Shown here: in pieces, positions 18,375 through 27,501 of the stretch
Layout: every line of letters begins with the position of its first letter
Numbering within the stretch: position 1 is the first letter of the stretch
DNA from: Paraburkholderia ultramafica
GTDB lineage: Bacteria > Pseudomonadota > Gammaproteobacteria > Burkholderiales > Burkholderiaceae
Assembly (NCBI RefSeq): GCF_902859915.1
Contig: NZ_CADIKK010000013.1
Coordinates: 124,001-188,000 of the forward strand
Direction of reading: 5' to 3'
Length of the DNA: 64,000 nt
The notes under the pieces: generated by a model
What the model saw: only the letters and a program-made list of their open reading frames with translations
What the model was told of the DNA's origin: nothing
Databases searched by the model: none
Position numbers and translations under genes: made by a program

Positions 18375-18916
18375 TGCTTATCTCCTCCAGACACCTGAAC
18401 AAAAAAACAAATGGCCCCTGATGTCGCCAGGGTGCTGTGGTTGGTTCTAACAGGCAAAACACTGGGCGATCGAGCATGGTCGGGCGCATGCGCGAAGCAT
18501 GTGCCGGCGGACCGATGTCCGTCCGCTAGAAGCTCAAGAGATGAGTAGTTTGGGATGCAACTGTTTGTCTCCTCTTTTGATTTTTGCCTGCCCGCGTTTC
18601 GCGCGGCAGACTCGAGGTGCCTTGCACATCAACTCGGGCAACCGCGCTGCCGGCCCTTCAACTACCCCGGCTTTCCGTAAGAGCGCCGGGGCTTGCTGGC
18701 AGATGCCGACACGCAATGTCCGCTAACATGCAGGGACGCCTGCCGATTCGGGAAAACGCGCATCTTGCCGAACAGCGCACGCTTTTTTCATCGAATTAGC
18801 GCTACCTCTTGATTTGGATTGTAGTTAAACTACAATTCAGTGTCAAAAAATATTTTATCGGACTACGGTCGCCCTTTCCGATCGGCACGGCGGCCCCAGC
18901 ACATCGACGGAGACTC
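18375..18916. other. Divergent gtsA-zwf control region
   Basis: The 542-bp spacer holds promoters for the sugar transporter and for zwf-pgl-glk/hexR. The only clear element is the HexR palindrome at 18818-18836. The middle (about 18480-18780) shows no ORF with a good start, no terminator and no second operator that I can recognise. Confidence 0.5.
18818..18836. promoter_or_regulatory. HexR operator before zwf
   Basis: ATTGTAGTTAAACTACAAT is a palindrome with two perfect 9-bp arms around one central base. It matches the known HexR site (TGTAGTTnnACTACA type) described in Pseudomonas and Shewanella. It lies 80 bp upstream of the zwf ATG. The HexR-like regulator is encoded at the end of the same operon, so derepression by Entner-Doudoroff intermediates (KDPG) is expected. 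Confidence 0.88.
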
Positions 18917-20380
18917 ATGCAAACCGATTCAAGCTTCACCTTCGTTCTCTTTGGCGGAACCGGCGATCTGTCGATGCGCAAGATCCTGCCGGCACTGTTT
19001 GAAGCGCACCGTGCAGGCGGCATGCTCGCGGACAGCGGCAAGATCGTCGCGGTGGCGCGCCATGCGGCGAATCGTGACGAGTACCTGCAGTGGGTGAACG
19101 AACACGTCAAACCGCATGTGTCGAAAAAAGCCGTGGACGAAGCGGCATGGACGAGCTTCCTCGCGCGCATCGAGTTCGTGAAGATCGATCTCGGCAACCC
19201 GGAAGACTTCGTGCAGTTGCGCGACGCCGTCCAGGACCTGCCCGGGATCCGCGTGTTCTATCTGGCCACGGGCCCGTCGCTGTTCGTGCCGATCTGTCAC
19301 GCGCTCGCGTCGGTGGGGCTCAACGAGAACGCGCGCATCGTGCTGGAAAAGCCGCTCGGCTACGACCTGAAGTCGTCGAATGCGATCAACGACGCGGTCG
19401 GCGAAATCTTCGCCGAAGAACAGATCTACCGGATCGACCACTACCTCGGTAAAGAGCCGGTGCAGAACCTGCTCGCGCTGCGCTTCGGCAATGCGCTGTT
19501 CGAGCCGCTGTGGCGCCGCGAGTGGGTCGAGAGCATTCAGATCACGATTGCCGAAGAGCTCGGCGTGGAAGCGCGCGGCGACTTCTACGACAACACCGGC
19601 GCGTTGCGCGACATGGTGCAAAACCATTTGCTGCAGTTGCTGTCGATCGTTGCCATGGAGCCGCCTCATTCGATGGATTCGGATTCGGTGCGCGACGAAA
19701 AGCTGCGCGTGCTGCGTGCGTTGAAGCCGATCGATCCGCGCGACATCGGCAAGGTCGCGGTGCGTGGCCAGTATCATTCGGGTGTGATCCGCGGCAATTC
19801 GGTGCCCGCCTATGCAACCGAGCAAGGCGTGAAGCCGGACAGCTCGACCGAAACCTTCGTTGCACTGAAGGTCGAGATCGAGAACTGGCGTTGGGCCGGC
19901 GTGCCGTTTTTCCTGCGCACCGGCAAACGGCTCGCGGATCGCGTCGCCGAGATCGTGGTGAATTTCCGCGCGGTGCCGCATTCGGCGCTGGGTGCATCCG
20001 CGCTGCGCGCCGGCGCGAACCGTCTGGTGATCCGCTTGCAGCCGAATGAAAGCATTCGCCTCTACTGTCTCGCGAAGCAACCCGGCGAAGGCATGAACCT
20101 CGCGAGCGTGCACCTCGACCTTGCGTTCGACCAGTTCTTCCGCGAAGGGCAGATGGAGGCGTATCAGCGTCTGCTGCTCGACGTGATCAACGGCCGCCTC
20201 GCGCTGTTCGTGCGGCGTGACGAACAGGAAGCCGCATGGCGCTGGGTCGAACCGATCCTGAACGAATGGCAGGCCTCGATCAAGCCGCCCAAGCCGTACG
20301 CGGCGGGCACGTGGGGACCGGCCGCGGCGAGCGCGATGCTCGCGCAGCACGACACCTGCTGGCTCGAAGAAGAGAATTGA
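18917..20380 (+). CDS. zwf: Glucose-6-phosphate dehydrogenase
   Basis: This 487-residue enzyme oxidises glucose-6-phosphate to 6-phosphogluconolactone with NAD(P)+, feeding the Entner-Doudoroff and pentose phosphate routes. The nucleotide-binding GGTGDL lies at residues 13-18 and the substrate-binding/catalytic RIDHYLGKE near 172-180. The start MQTDSSFTF at 18917 has GGAG just upstream; the longer frame to 18809 runs through the HexR operator and is rejected. It is the first gene of zwf-pgl-glk/hexR. Confidence 0.96.
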   Translation: MQTDSSFTFVLFGGTGDLSMRKILPALFEAHRAGGMLADSGKIVAVARHAANRDEYLQWVNEHVKPHVSKKAVDEAAWTSFLARIEFVKIDLGNPEDFVQLRDAVQDLPGIRVFYLATGPSLFVPICHALASVGLNENARIVLEKPLGYDLKSSNAINDAVGEIFAEEQIYRIDHYLGKEPVQNLLALRFGNALFEPLWRREWVESIQITIAEELGVEARGDFYDNTGALRDMVQNHLLQLLSIVAMEPPHSMDSDSVRDEKLRVLRALKPIDPRDIGKVAVRGQYHSGVIRGNSVPAYATEQGVKPDSSTETFVALKVEIENWRWAGVPFFLRTGKRLADRVAEIVVNFRAVPHSALGASALRAGANRLVIRLQPNESIRLYCLAKQPGEGMNLASVHLDLAFDQFFREGQMEAYQRLLLDVINGRLALFVRRDEQEAAWRWVEPILNEWQASIKPPKPYAAGTWGPAAASAMLAQHDTCWLEEEN

Positions 20381-20563
20381 TGGACCGCGCAGCGTGATGT
20401 TCGATGGAACATGGCGCAGCGCCAGACTAAGACCCACCGACGAACTGAACGGAATGGCGCCGGTATCGCGAAGGCGCCTGCAAGTCATCCCACCTTGCAG
20501 GCACCGCGTGAGAGCAGTACGGCAAATTCCGCAGATCTAGCAAAAAAGCAGCACGGAGGAGAA

Positions 20564-21331
20564 GTGATCGAGCTTCACGCTTTCGACGATCAACGCGCCC
20601 AATCCGACGCGTTGGCGAAAGCGGTTGGCGACGCGTTACATGCGTCGCTCGCCGCACAGGCGGCCGCGTCCGTGGCCGGCATGCCCGTAGCCGGTACGCC
20701 CGTGGCCGGCACGCCCGTAGCCGGTACGCCTGCAACTAGCGCGCGCCCCGCAATGCTTGCAGTGTCCGGCGGCAGCAGTCCGCGTCCGTTCCTGCAAACG
20801 TTGTCCACGCAAGCCTTCGACTGGGCGCGCATTGCCGTGACGCTGGTCGACGACCGCTGGGTGCCGGAGACGGACAGCGCGAGCAATGCGCAACTGGTGC
20901 ACGCGACGCTGTTGCAGAACGCCGCGCGCAACGCCACGTTCTGGCCGCTGGTCGATACCGGCCAGGATCTGCGCGCGCATGTCGCCGCGCTGAACGCCGA
21001 CCCGCGCTTTGGCGCGGTGCCCGACGTCGCGATTCTCGGCATGGGCGAAGACGGCCACACCGCATCGATCTTCGCCGACTCGCCCGAATGGGATCACGCG
21101 ATCACCACCCCCGAGCGCTTCGTCGCCGTGCATCCCGGCAGCGCGCCGCATGCGCGCGTGAGCTGGTCGCTCTGCGCGTTGAAGGAAGTGAAGCACCTGT
21201 TTTTGCTGATCGCAGGACCGCGCAAGATGGACGTGCTGAATGCAGCCGCCGCTGCGCTACAAAAAAATGCCATCTCGCAGTTGGCAAACGACAAGGGAGT
21301 AAGACTCGATGTCTACTGGTGTGCAAACTAA
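20564..21331 (+). CDS. pgl: 6-phosphogluconolactonase with pentapeptide-repeat insert
   Basis: This 255-residue cytoplasmic lactonase hydrolyses 6-phosphogluconolactone to 6-phosphogluconate. Family motifs are LAVSGGSSPRPF, TLVDDRWVP and ILGMGEDGHTASIF. The GTG at 20564 has a strong GGAGGA just upstream and gives the family N-terminus; the ATG at 20411 would add 51 residues unlike the family. Residues 37-56 are four tandem copies of VAG(M/T)P, an insertion between the first helix and the first strand that is not part of the usual fold. The end overlaps the next gene by 23 bp. Confidence 0.92.
   Translation: MIELHAFDDQRAQSDALAKAVGDALHASLAAQAAASVAGMPVAGTPVAGTPVAGTPATSARPAMLAVSGGSSPRPFLQTLSTQAFDWARIAVTLVDDRWVPETDSASNAQLVHATLLQNAARNATFWPLVDTGQDLRAHVAALNADPRFGAVPDVAILGMGEDGHTASIFADSPEWDHAITTPERFVAVHPGSAPHARVSWSLCALKEVKHLFLLIAGPRKMDVLNAAAAALQKNAISQLANDKGVRLDVYWCAN
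20671..20730 (+). repeat. 15-bp tandem repeat inside pgl
   Basis: Four 15-bp units, CGTGGCCGGCATGCC, CGTAGCCGGTACGCC, CGTGGCCGGCACGCC and CGTAGCCGGTACGCC, also read as two 30-bp units differing by one base. Being a multiple of three they keep the frame, so copy number could vary without breaking the gene. Confidence 0.92.
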
Positions 21332-23225
21332 GGCTGTACCGGGCGCGGGCCAGCACGCCGACGGACCGAGGCTGCTGGCCGACATCGGCGGCACCAATGC
21401 GCGTTTCGCACTGGAGACGGGTCCGGGCGAAATCGGCTCGGTGCTGGTCTATCCGTGCGCGAATTATCCGGGCGTCGCCGAAGTCATCAAGAAGTATCTG
21501 AAGGACACCAGGATCGGCCGCGTGAATCATGCGGCGATCGCGATTGCGAACCCGGTCGACGGCGATCAGGTGAGCATGACGAATCACGACTGGAGCTTCT
21601 CGATCGAAGCGACGCGCCGCGCGCTCGGTTTCGACACGCTGCTGGTGGTGAACGACTTCACCGCGCTGGCGATGGCGCTGCCCGGCCTCACCGACGCGCA
21701 GCGCGTGCAGGTGGGCGGCGGCGCGCGCCGGCCGAACAGCGTGATCGGCCTGCTCGGTCCTGGCACCGGCATGGGCGTGTCCGGCCTGATTCCCGCCGAC
21801 GACCGCTGGATCGCGCTCGGCAGCGAAGGCGGCCACGCCACCTTCGCGCCGGCCGACGAACGTGAAGACATCGTGCTGCAATACGCGCGCAAGAAGTGGT
21901 CGCACGTGTCGTTCGAACGCGTGGCCGCGGGCCCCGGCATCGAAGTGATTTACCGTGCGCTGGCGGGCCGCGACAAGAAGCGCGTGGCGGCCAGCGTCGA
22001 CACGAGCGAAGTCGTCAAGCGCGCGTTGGATGGCGAGCCGCTGGCGGCCGAATCCGTCGATGTGTTCTGCGGCATCCTCGGCACCTTCGCGGGCAATATC
22101 GCGGTGACGCTCGGTGCGCTGGGCGGCATCTACATCGGCGGCGGCGTCGTGCCGCGGCTGGGCGAGTTCTTCGCGCGCTCGTCGTTTCGCAAGCGCTTCG
22201 AGGCGAAGGGCCGCTTCGAGGCGTATCTGCAGAACGTACCGACGTATGTGATCACCGCTGAATATCCGGCCTTTCTCGGCGTGTCGGCCATTCTCGCCGA
22301 GCAGTTGTCGAATCGCGCGGGCGGCAGTTCGTCGGCGGTGTTCGAGCGGATTCGCCAGATGCGCGATGCGTTGACGCCGGCCGAGCGCCGCGTTGCCGAT
22401 CTCGCGCTGAATCATCCGCGCTCGATCATCAACGATCCGATCGTCGATATCGCGCGCAAGGCCGACGTGAGTCAGCCGACGGTGATCCGCTTTTGCCGCT
22501 CGCTCGGCTGCCAGGGTCTGTCGGATTTCAAGCTGAAGCTGGCGACGGGTTTGACCGGCACGATTCCGGTGAGCCACAGCCAGGTGCACCTCGGCGATAC
22601 CGCGACGGACTTCGGCGCGAAGGTGCTGGACAACACGGTGTCGGCGATTTTGCAGTTGCGCGAGCATCTGAACTTCGATCAGGTCGAGCGCGCGATCGAC
22701 CTGTTGAACGGCGCACGGCGCATCGAGTTCTACGGGCTCGGCAATTCGAACATCGTCGCGCAAGACGCGCACTACAAGTTCTTCCGCTTCGGCATTCCGA
22801 CGATTGCGTACGGCGATCTGTATATGCAGGCGGCGTCGGCAGCGCTGCTCGGCAAGGGCGATGTGATCGTGGCCGTCTCCAAGTCGGGCCGCGCGCCCGA
22901 GTTGCTGCGCGTGCTGGATGTCGCGATGCAGGCCGGCGCGAAGGTGATTGCGATTACGTCGAGCAATACGCCGCTGGCCAAGCGGGCCACGGTCGCGCTG
23001 GAAACCGATCACATTGAAATTCGCGAGTCGCAGTTGTCGATGATTTCGCGGATCCTGCATCTGGTAATGATCGACATTCTCGCTGTCGGTGTGGCCATTC
23101 GTCGCGCGGTGCCTGCCGCGGATGTCGCGGAGACGGTCGCTAAGGCGCGCCAGGGCGCCGATGACGACGCGACTGCCGTGCTGGACTGGCTGAGTCACGG
23201 GGCGGCTTCGTCGGCTCGCGATTGA
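21309..23225 (+). CDS. glk: Bifunctional glucokinase / HexR-type (RpiR family) regulator
   Basis: This 638-residue fusion has residues ~18-335 as an ROK-independent (E. coli Glk type) glucokinase starting LLADIGGTNARF, with GLLGPGTGMGVSGL and ALGSEGGHATFAP. Residues ~340-420 form an RpiR-family HTH (MRDALTPAERRVADLALNHP, then VSQPTVIRFCRSLG). A sugar-phosphate-binding SIS domain (~460-600) includes GLGNSNIVAQDAHYKFFRFG and AVSKSGRAPELL. It phosphorylates glucose and should repress zwf and related operons through the HexR site. The start overlaps pgl, with AAGGGAG upstream. Such fusions are known in Burkholderia. Confidence 0.95.
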   Translation: MSTGVQTKAVPGAGQHADGPRLLADIGGTNARFALETGPGEIGSVLVYPCANYPGVAEVIKKYLKDTRIGRVNHAAIAIANPVDGDQVSMTNHDWSFSIEATRRALGFDTLLVVNDFTALAMALPGLTDAQRVQVGGGARRPNSVIGLLGPGTGMGVSGLIPADDRWIALGSEGGHATFAPADEREDIVLQYARKKWSHVSFERVAAGPGIEVIYRALAGRDKKRVAASVDTSEVVKRALDGEPLAAESVDVFCGILGTFAGNIAVTLGALGGIYIGGGVVPRLGEFFARSSFRKRFEAKGRFEAYLQNVPTYVITAEYPAFLGVSAILAEQLSNRAGGSSSAVFERIRQMRDALTPAERRVADLALNHPRSIINDPIVDIARKADVSQPTVIRFCRSLGCQGLSDFKLKLATGLTGTIPVSHSQVHLGDTATDFGAKVLDNTVSAILQLREHLNFDQVERAIDLLNGARRIEFYGLGNSNIVAQDAHYKFFRFGIPTIAYGDLYMQAASAALLGKGDVIVAVSKSGRAPELLRVLDVAMQAGAKVIAITSSNTPLAKRATVALETDHIEIRESQLSMISRILHLVMIDILAVGVAIRRAVPAADVAETVAKARQGADDDATAVLDWLSHGAASSARD

Positions 23226-23424
23226 GCGATTGAGCTGGTGAGCCGGCCTGCGCCGCGCGATCGAATGTGATCCGCGCGGCGTGGGCCTTCTGCAGCGTTG
23301 CCGACCTGCCGCACTGACCCGCGTAGCGGCATGGCCTGCCTGACGACGGCGCCCGCGTGGTAGCGCCGTGCGGACAAAAAGCGATAATAGACGCTCCATC
23401 GCTCGAGGCAACCGGCACAACCCA

Positions 23425-24351
23425 ATGATCATCCGCCCGCATCTCCATTGGTTCCGCATGCTGCTCGCGTGGCGGGGTTCGGTCCTTCCGCAGTTGCTCC
23501 CGCGGCTCTTCCTGATCTTCTGCATCTCAATCGTCGCCGTGGCCGCCCACGACCACCTGCTGCCGATCTCGGTGAACCTCAACACCACTGCGCCCTTCTC
23601 GCTGATCGGCATCGCGCTCGCGGTGTTTCTCGGCTTCCGCAACAACGCCAGTTACGACCGCTGGTGGGAAGCCCGCAAGCTGTGGGGCCAGTTGCTGAAC
23701 GAGTCGCGCTCGCTCACGCGCCAGGCGCTCACGCTGCCGGCCCGATCGTTGCCGGAAGAAGACGTCGGCGAATTTCTCGCCGCACTCGGCGCGCTTCCTC
23801 ATGCGCTGCGTCATCAGCTGCGCAAAAGCGACCCGCGCGAAGACCTCGCCGCGCGGCTACCCGCGGCACTTTTCGAGCGCGTCATCGCAGCGCGCTACAA
23901 GCCGGCGACCTTGATGCTCTACCTCGGCGAATGGGTGCAGCGCCACGCACGGGCAGGCTCAATCGATCCGATGGCGGTGATCGCCTTCGACCGGAATCTG
24001 AATGGACTATCGGATGTGATCGGCGGATGCGAGCGCATCGTCTCGACGCCGCTGCCGTTCGCGTACTCGGTCATGATTCACCGCACGGTGTATTTCTTCT
24101 GCGCGTCGTTGCCGTTCGGACTGGTCGACAGCATCGGCATCCTCACGCCGGTGTTCGCGGTGTTCGTCGCGTACACGTTCATGGCGCACGAAGCCATTGC
24201 GTCGCAGATCGAAGAGCCCTTCGGCACCGACGACAACGACCTCGCGGTCAACATGATGTCCGCGATGATCGAGGACGCGATGCGCGATCTGCGCGGTGAA
24301 CCGGCGCTGGCGCGGCCGAGCCCGCAAGCGGAAGATTATCTGTTCGATTGA
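23425..24351 (+). CDS. Bestrophin/UPF0187 family channel-like protein
   Basis: This 308-residue inner-membrane protein of the bestrophin family (YneE type) has hydrophobic segments at residues ~22-40, ~55-72 and two near 210-255. The signature after the second helix is FLGFRNNASYDRWWEARKLWGQL. Bacterial members form pentameric ion channels. The start MIIRPHLHWFRML at 23425 was chosen over a longer frame whose first residues are not family-like. It is convergent with the LprI-like gene, with 49 bp between the stops. The physiological ion and role are not evident. Confidence 0.85.
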   Translation: MIIRPHLHWFRMLLAWRGSVLPQLLPRLFLIFCISIVAVAAHDHLLPISVNLNTTAPFSLIGIALAVFLGFRNNASYDRWWEARKLWGQLLNESRSLTRQALTLPARSLPEEDVGEFLAALGALPHALRHQLRKSDPREDLAARLPAALFERVIAARYKPATLMLYLGEWVQRHARAGSIDPMAVIAFDRNLNGLSDVIGGCERIVSTPLPFAYSVMIHRTVYFFCASLPFGLVDSIGILTPVFAVFVAYTFMAHEAIASQIEEPFGTDDNDLAVNMMSAMIEDAMRDLRGEPALARPSPQAEDYLFD

Positions 24352-24400
24352 TTGAGCGCGCCGCGCTCGTGGCGCGTTGCTGGTCGCACTTGACGCGCAC

Positions 24401-25126
24401 TCAGTCGTTGCCGACCGTTTCCGACAAACGCTTGAGCGTCGCCACGCGCGCGCCGATGATATCGATGCGGCCAGGCTCGTCGACCACCGGCGTGGTCGCG
24501 GCGAGATACCCACTCCACGCCCTTTGCGCGCGCACCAGCGTCGGACGCGCGTGCGCCGGCATCTTCGATTGCAGGCGGCGGTAGTAGCGGCGCAGATCGA
24601 ACATCGCGTGTTCGCATTGCGCGTCGGCGCTGCACGCGCGCGGACGGCTCGGCGGCGGACTACCGGCGTTGGCTACCGCGCTGCGCAGCACGAGCGCCCG
24701 GTCGCGCACCGGCTGCAACTGCATGTCGGCCTCGGCCAGCACGTACATCGAGCCGCGCGTCGTCGCAAACACCGCGGCCAGCAACTGCTTCTCGGCCTCG
24801 CGCGAGGCCAGCCAGCTTGCCTGACTCTTTTCCCACAGCTTGCGCCGCGCGGGCGGCAACTTCGGCTGAAGCTGTTGCCACGCGCTGTCCATCGCGGCCT
24901 TCCAGCCGATCCGCGCGTTGTCCATGCACTGCACCTGTCCCGTCGTCGTCGACATGTCGCTGCGTGCCAGACACGCGCGCATCGACGCGTCGATCGGATC
25001 GGCGGCGGCGACTTCGGCATGCGCCGCCGGAGACGCCGCACCGAGCAGCGCCGCCGACGCCACGGCCAGCGCGCCGAATACGCGCCGCCAGCCAGCGACG
25101 TCCAACCGGGACTTCAATCGCCGCAT
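24401..25126 (-). CDS. LprI-like (DUF1311) exported protein
   Basis: This 241-residue protein has a signal peptide ending near AAHA. It carries a DUF1311/LprI-type region: CLARSDMSTTTGQVQCMDNA, followed by a helical GWKAAMDSAWQQLQPKLP stretch. LprI of mycobacteria inhibits lysozyme; for most other members the function is untested. The second half (CSADAQCEHAMFDLRRYYRR) repeats the same spacing of cysteines and helix, so the protein looks like two tandem units. The ATG at 25126 lies two bases after the stop of the decarboxylase gene, so the two are cotranscribed; a TTG at 25144 is less likely. Confidence 0.75.
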   Translation of the reverse strand: MRRLKSRLDVAGWRRVFGALAVASAALLGAASPAAHAEVAAADPIDASMRACLARSDMSTTTGQVQCMDNARIGWKAAMDSAWQQLQPKLPPARRKLWEKSQASWLASREAEKQLLAAVFATTRGSMYVLAEADMQLQPVRDRALVLRSAVANAGSPPPSRPRACSADAQCEHAMFDLRRYYRRLQSKMPAHARPTLVRAQRAWSGYLAATTPVVDEPGRIDIIGARVATLKRLSETVGND

Positions 25127-25128
25127 CG

Positions 25129-27414
25129 TCAGCCGCGAACGCAATCGACGAAGTACTCGATGCGCCCGTTGATCATTTCGCCGACCAGCCCGTGGATGTC
25201 CGTGTGGAAACCCGGGAAGCGCTCGTTGAATTCGCGCGCGAAACGCAGGTAGTTGACGATGGTCTTGTTGAAGCGCTCGCCCGGAATCAGCAGCGGAATG
25301 CCCGGCGGATACGGCGTCAACAGGATCGACGTGACGCGGCCTTCGAGTTCGTCGATCGGTACCCGGTCGATCTCGCGGTGCGCGAGCTTGGCGAACGCGT
25401 CGGACGGCTTCATCGCCGGCTCCATGCTCGACAGGTACATCTCGGTCGTCAGGCGCGCGATGTCGTTCGCGCGGTAGACGCTATGAATCTGCTCACACAG
25501 ATCGCGCAGGCCGACCCGCTCGTACATCGGATGATGCGAGACGAACTCGGGCAGCACGCGCCACAGCGGCTGGTTGTTATCGTAGTCATCCTTGAACTGC
25601 TGCAGCTCGGTGACCATCGAGTTCCAGCGGCCCTTGGTGATGCCGATCGTGAACATGATGAAGAACGAATACAGCCCGGTCTTCTCGACGATGATGCCGT
25701 GCTCGGCCAGGTACTTCGTGACGATCGCGGCCGGAATGCCGGACTCACCGAAGCCGCCGTCCATGTCCAGACCCGGCGTGACGATGGTCGCCTTGATCGG
25801 GTCGAGCATGTTGAAGCCTTCGGCGAGCGGGCCGAAACCGTGCCACGGATCGTTCGGGCGCAGCATCCAGTCTTCGCGCGAGCCGATGCCTTCCTCGGCG
25901 AACTGGTCCGGGCCCCACACCTTGAAGAACCAGTCGTCGCCGTATTCCGCGTCGACCTTGCTCATCGCGCGGCGGAAGTCGAGCGCTTCGGCGATCGACT
26001 CTTCAACCAATGCCGTGCCGCCCGGCGCTTCCATCATCGCCGCGGCCACGTCGCACGACGCGATGATCGCGTACTGCGGGCTGGTGGACGTGTGCATCAG
26101 GTAGGCTTCGTTAAAGCGATGCTTGTCGAAGCGGCTGTTCTTCGAATCCTGCACGACGATCTGCGAGGCTTGCGAAATGCCGGCCAGCAGTTTGTGCGTG
26201 GAGTGCGTCGCGAACACCATCGCGCCGATGCGCGGACGGCCCGCGCCGATCGCGTGCATGTCCTGATAGAACTCGTGGAATTCCGCGTGCGGCAACCAGG
26301 CTTCGTCGAAGTGCAGCGTGTCGAGCCAGTCGCCCAGCATCTCCTTGATCATCTCGACGTTGTAGATCACGCCGTCGTACGTGCTCTGCGTGATCGTCAG
26401 AATGCGTGGCTTCAGGTTCGGGTTCTTCGCGAGCGCTTCACGCGCGAACGGATTCGCCTCGATCTTCTTGCGGATGTTTTCCGGTTCGAACTCGCTGCGC
26501 GGAATCGGGCCGATGATGCCGAAGTTGTTGCGCGTCGGCGTGAGGAACACCGGAATCGCGCCGGTCATCGTGATCGCGTGCAGGATCGACTTGTGGCAGT
26601 TGCGGTCCACCAGCACGATGTCGCCCGGCGCGACCGTGCCGTGCCAGACGATCTTGTTCGACGTCGACGTGCCGTTGGTCACGAAGAACACGTGGTCGGC
26701 GCTGAAGATGCGCGCGGCGTTGCGCTCGGAGGCCGCCACCGGACCCGTGTGGTCGAGCAACTGGCCGAGTTCGTCGACCGCGTTGCAGACGTCGGCGCGC
26801 AGCATGTTCTCGCCGAAGAACTGATGGAACATCTGGCCGAGCGGGCTCTTCAGGAACGCGACGCCGCCCGAGTGTCCCGGGCAGTGCCACGAGTACGAGC
26901 CTTCGTCCGCGTACTGCACCAGTTCCTTGAAGAACGGCGGCGCGAGCGAATCCAGATACACCTTGGTCTCGCGGATGATGTGGCGCGCGACGAACTCCGG
27001 CGTGTCCTCGAACATGTGGATGAAGCCGTGCAGCTCGCGCAGGATGTCGTTCGGCAAGTGGCGCGAGGTGCGCGTTTCGCCGTACAGGAAGATCGGGATG
27101 TCCGCGTTGCGGCGGCGCACTTCGTTCACGAACGCGCGCAACGCGACGATCGCGGCCGCCAGCTCCGGCGTCTCGCCTTCCACCACCACGTTATCGACAT
27201 ACGGCAGCAGTTCGTCGTCGTCGATCGACAGGATGAAGCACGAGGCGCGGCTCGACTGCTGCGCGAACGAGGTCAGATCGCCGTAGCTCGTCAACCCGAG
27301 CACTTCCGCGCCTTCTTTCTCGATCGCTTCGGCCAAAGCCCGGATGCCGGAACCCGAGATGTTCTCGGAGCGGAAATCTTCGTCGATGATGACGACGGGA
27401 AAACGAAACTTCAT
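25129..27414 (-). CDS. Arginine/lysine/ornithine decarboxylase (PLP, fold III-type wing domain)
   Basis: This 761-residue decarboxylase belongs to the large inducible basic amino-acid family. The N-terminal wing/receiver-like domain is at residues ~1-130. The PLP core has SWHCPGHSGGVAFLKSP, the cofactor lysine in ATHSTHKLLAG near residue 405, and HFDEAWLPHAEFH. The C-terminal domain ends with PPGIPLLIPGE. Products would be agmatine, cadaverine or putrescine; sequence reading alone cannot decide, and arginine or lysine decarboxylase is most likely. The role may be acid resistance or polyamine supply. It lies downstream of dcd but is separated by a terminator. Confidence 0.88.
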   Translation of the reverse strand: MKFRFPVVIIDEDFRSENISGSGIRALAEAIEKEGAEVLGLTSYGDLTSFAQQSSRASCFILSIDDDELLPYVDNVVVEGETPELAAAIVALRAFVNEVRRRNADIPIFLYGETRTSRHLPNDILRELHGFIHMFEDTPEFVARHIIRETKVYLDSLAPPFFKELVQYADEGSYSWHCPGHSGGVAFLKSPLGQMFHQFFGENMLRADVCNAVDELGQLLDHTGPVAASERNAARIFSADHVFFVTNGTSTSNKIVWHGTVAPGDIVLVDRNCHKSILHAITMTGAIPVFLTPTRNNFGIIGPIPRSEFEPENIRKKIEANPFAREALAKNPNLKPRILTITQSTYDGVIYNVEMIKEMLGDWLDTLHFDEAWLPHAEFHEFYQDMHAIGAGRPRIGAMVFATHSTHKLLAGISQASQIVVQDSKNSRFDKHRFNEAYLMHTSTSPQYAIIASCDVAAAMMEAPGGTALVEESIAEALDFRRAMSKVDAEYGDDWFFKVWGPDQFAEEGIGSREDWMLRPNDPWHGFGPLAEGFNMLDPIKATIVTPGLDMDGGFGESGIPAAIVTKYLAEHGIIVEKTGLYSFFIMFTIGITKGRWNSMVTELQQFKDDYDNNQPLWRVLPEFVSHHPMYERVGLRDLCEQIHSVYRANDIARLTTEMYLSSMEPAMKPSDAFAKLAHREIDRVPIDELEGRVTSILLTPYPPGIPLLIPGERFNKTIVNYLRFAREFNERFPGFHTDIHGLVGEMINGRIEYFVDCVRG

Positions 27415-27425
27415 GGACGATTCTC

Positions 27426-27466
27426 CAAAAAGAACGACCGCTGCACTCTGAACATTGCAGCGGTCA
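27426..27466 (-). terminator. Intrinsic terminator after dcd
   Basis: On the minus strand GACCGCTGCA and TGCAGCGGTC form a 10-bp perfect stem followed by GTTCTTTTT. It separates dcd from the decarboxylase gene that starts 12 bp further on, so the decarboxylase probably needs its own promoter or read-through. Confidence 0.8.
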
Positions 27467-27501
27467 CCCTGTGTATCCGGTGGGTCAGTGCGCTGCCGAC
27501 G

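Noticed and set aside
21102..23645. 847-codon minus-strand ORF
   Set aside because: It lies wholly opposite glk-hexR, which has clear domains. The composition is that of a GC-driven shadow frame.
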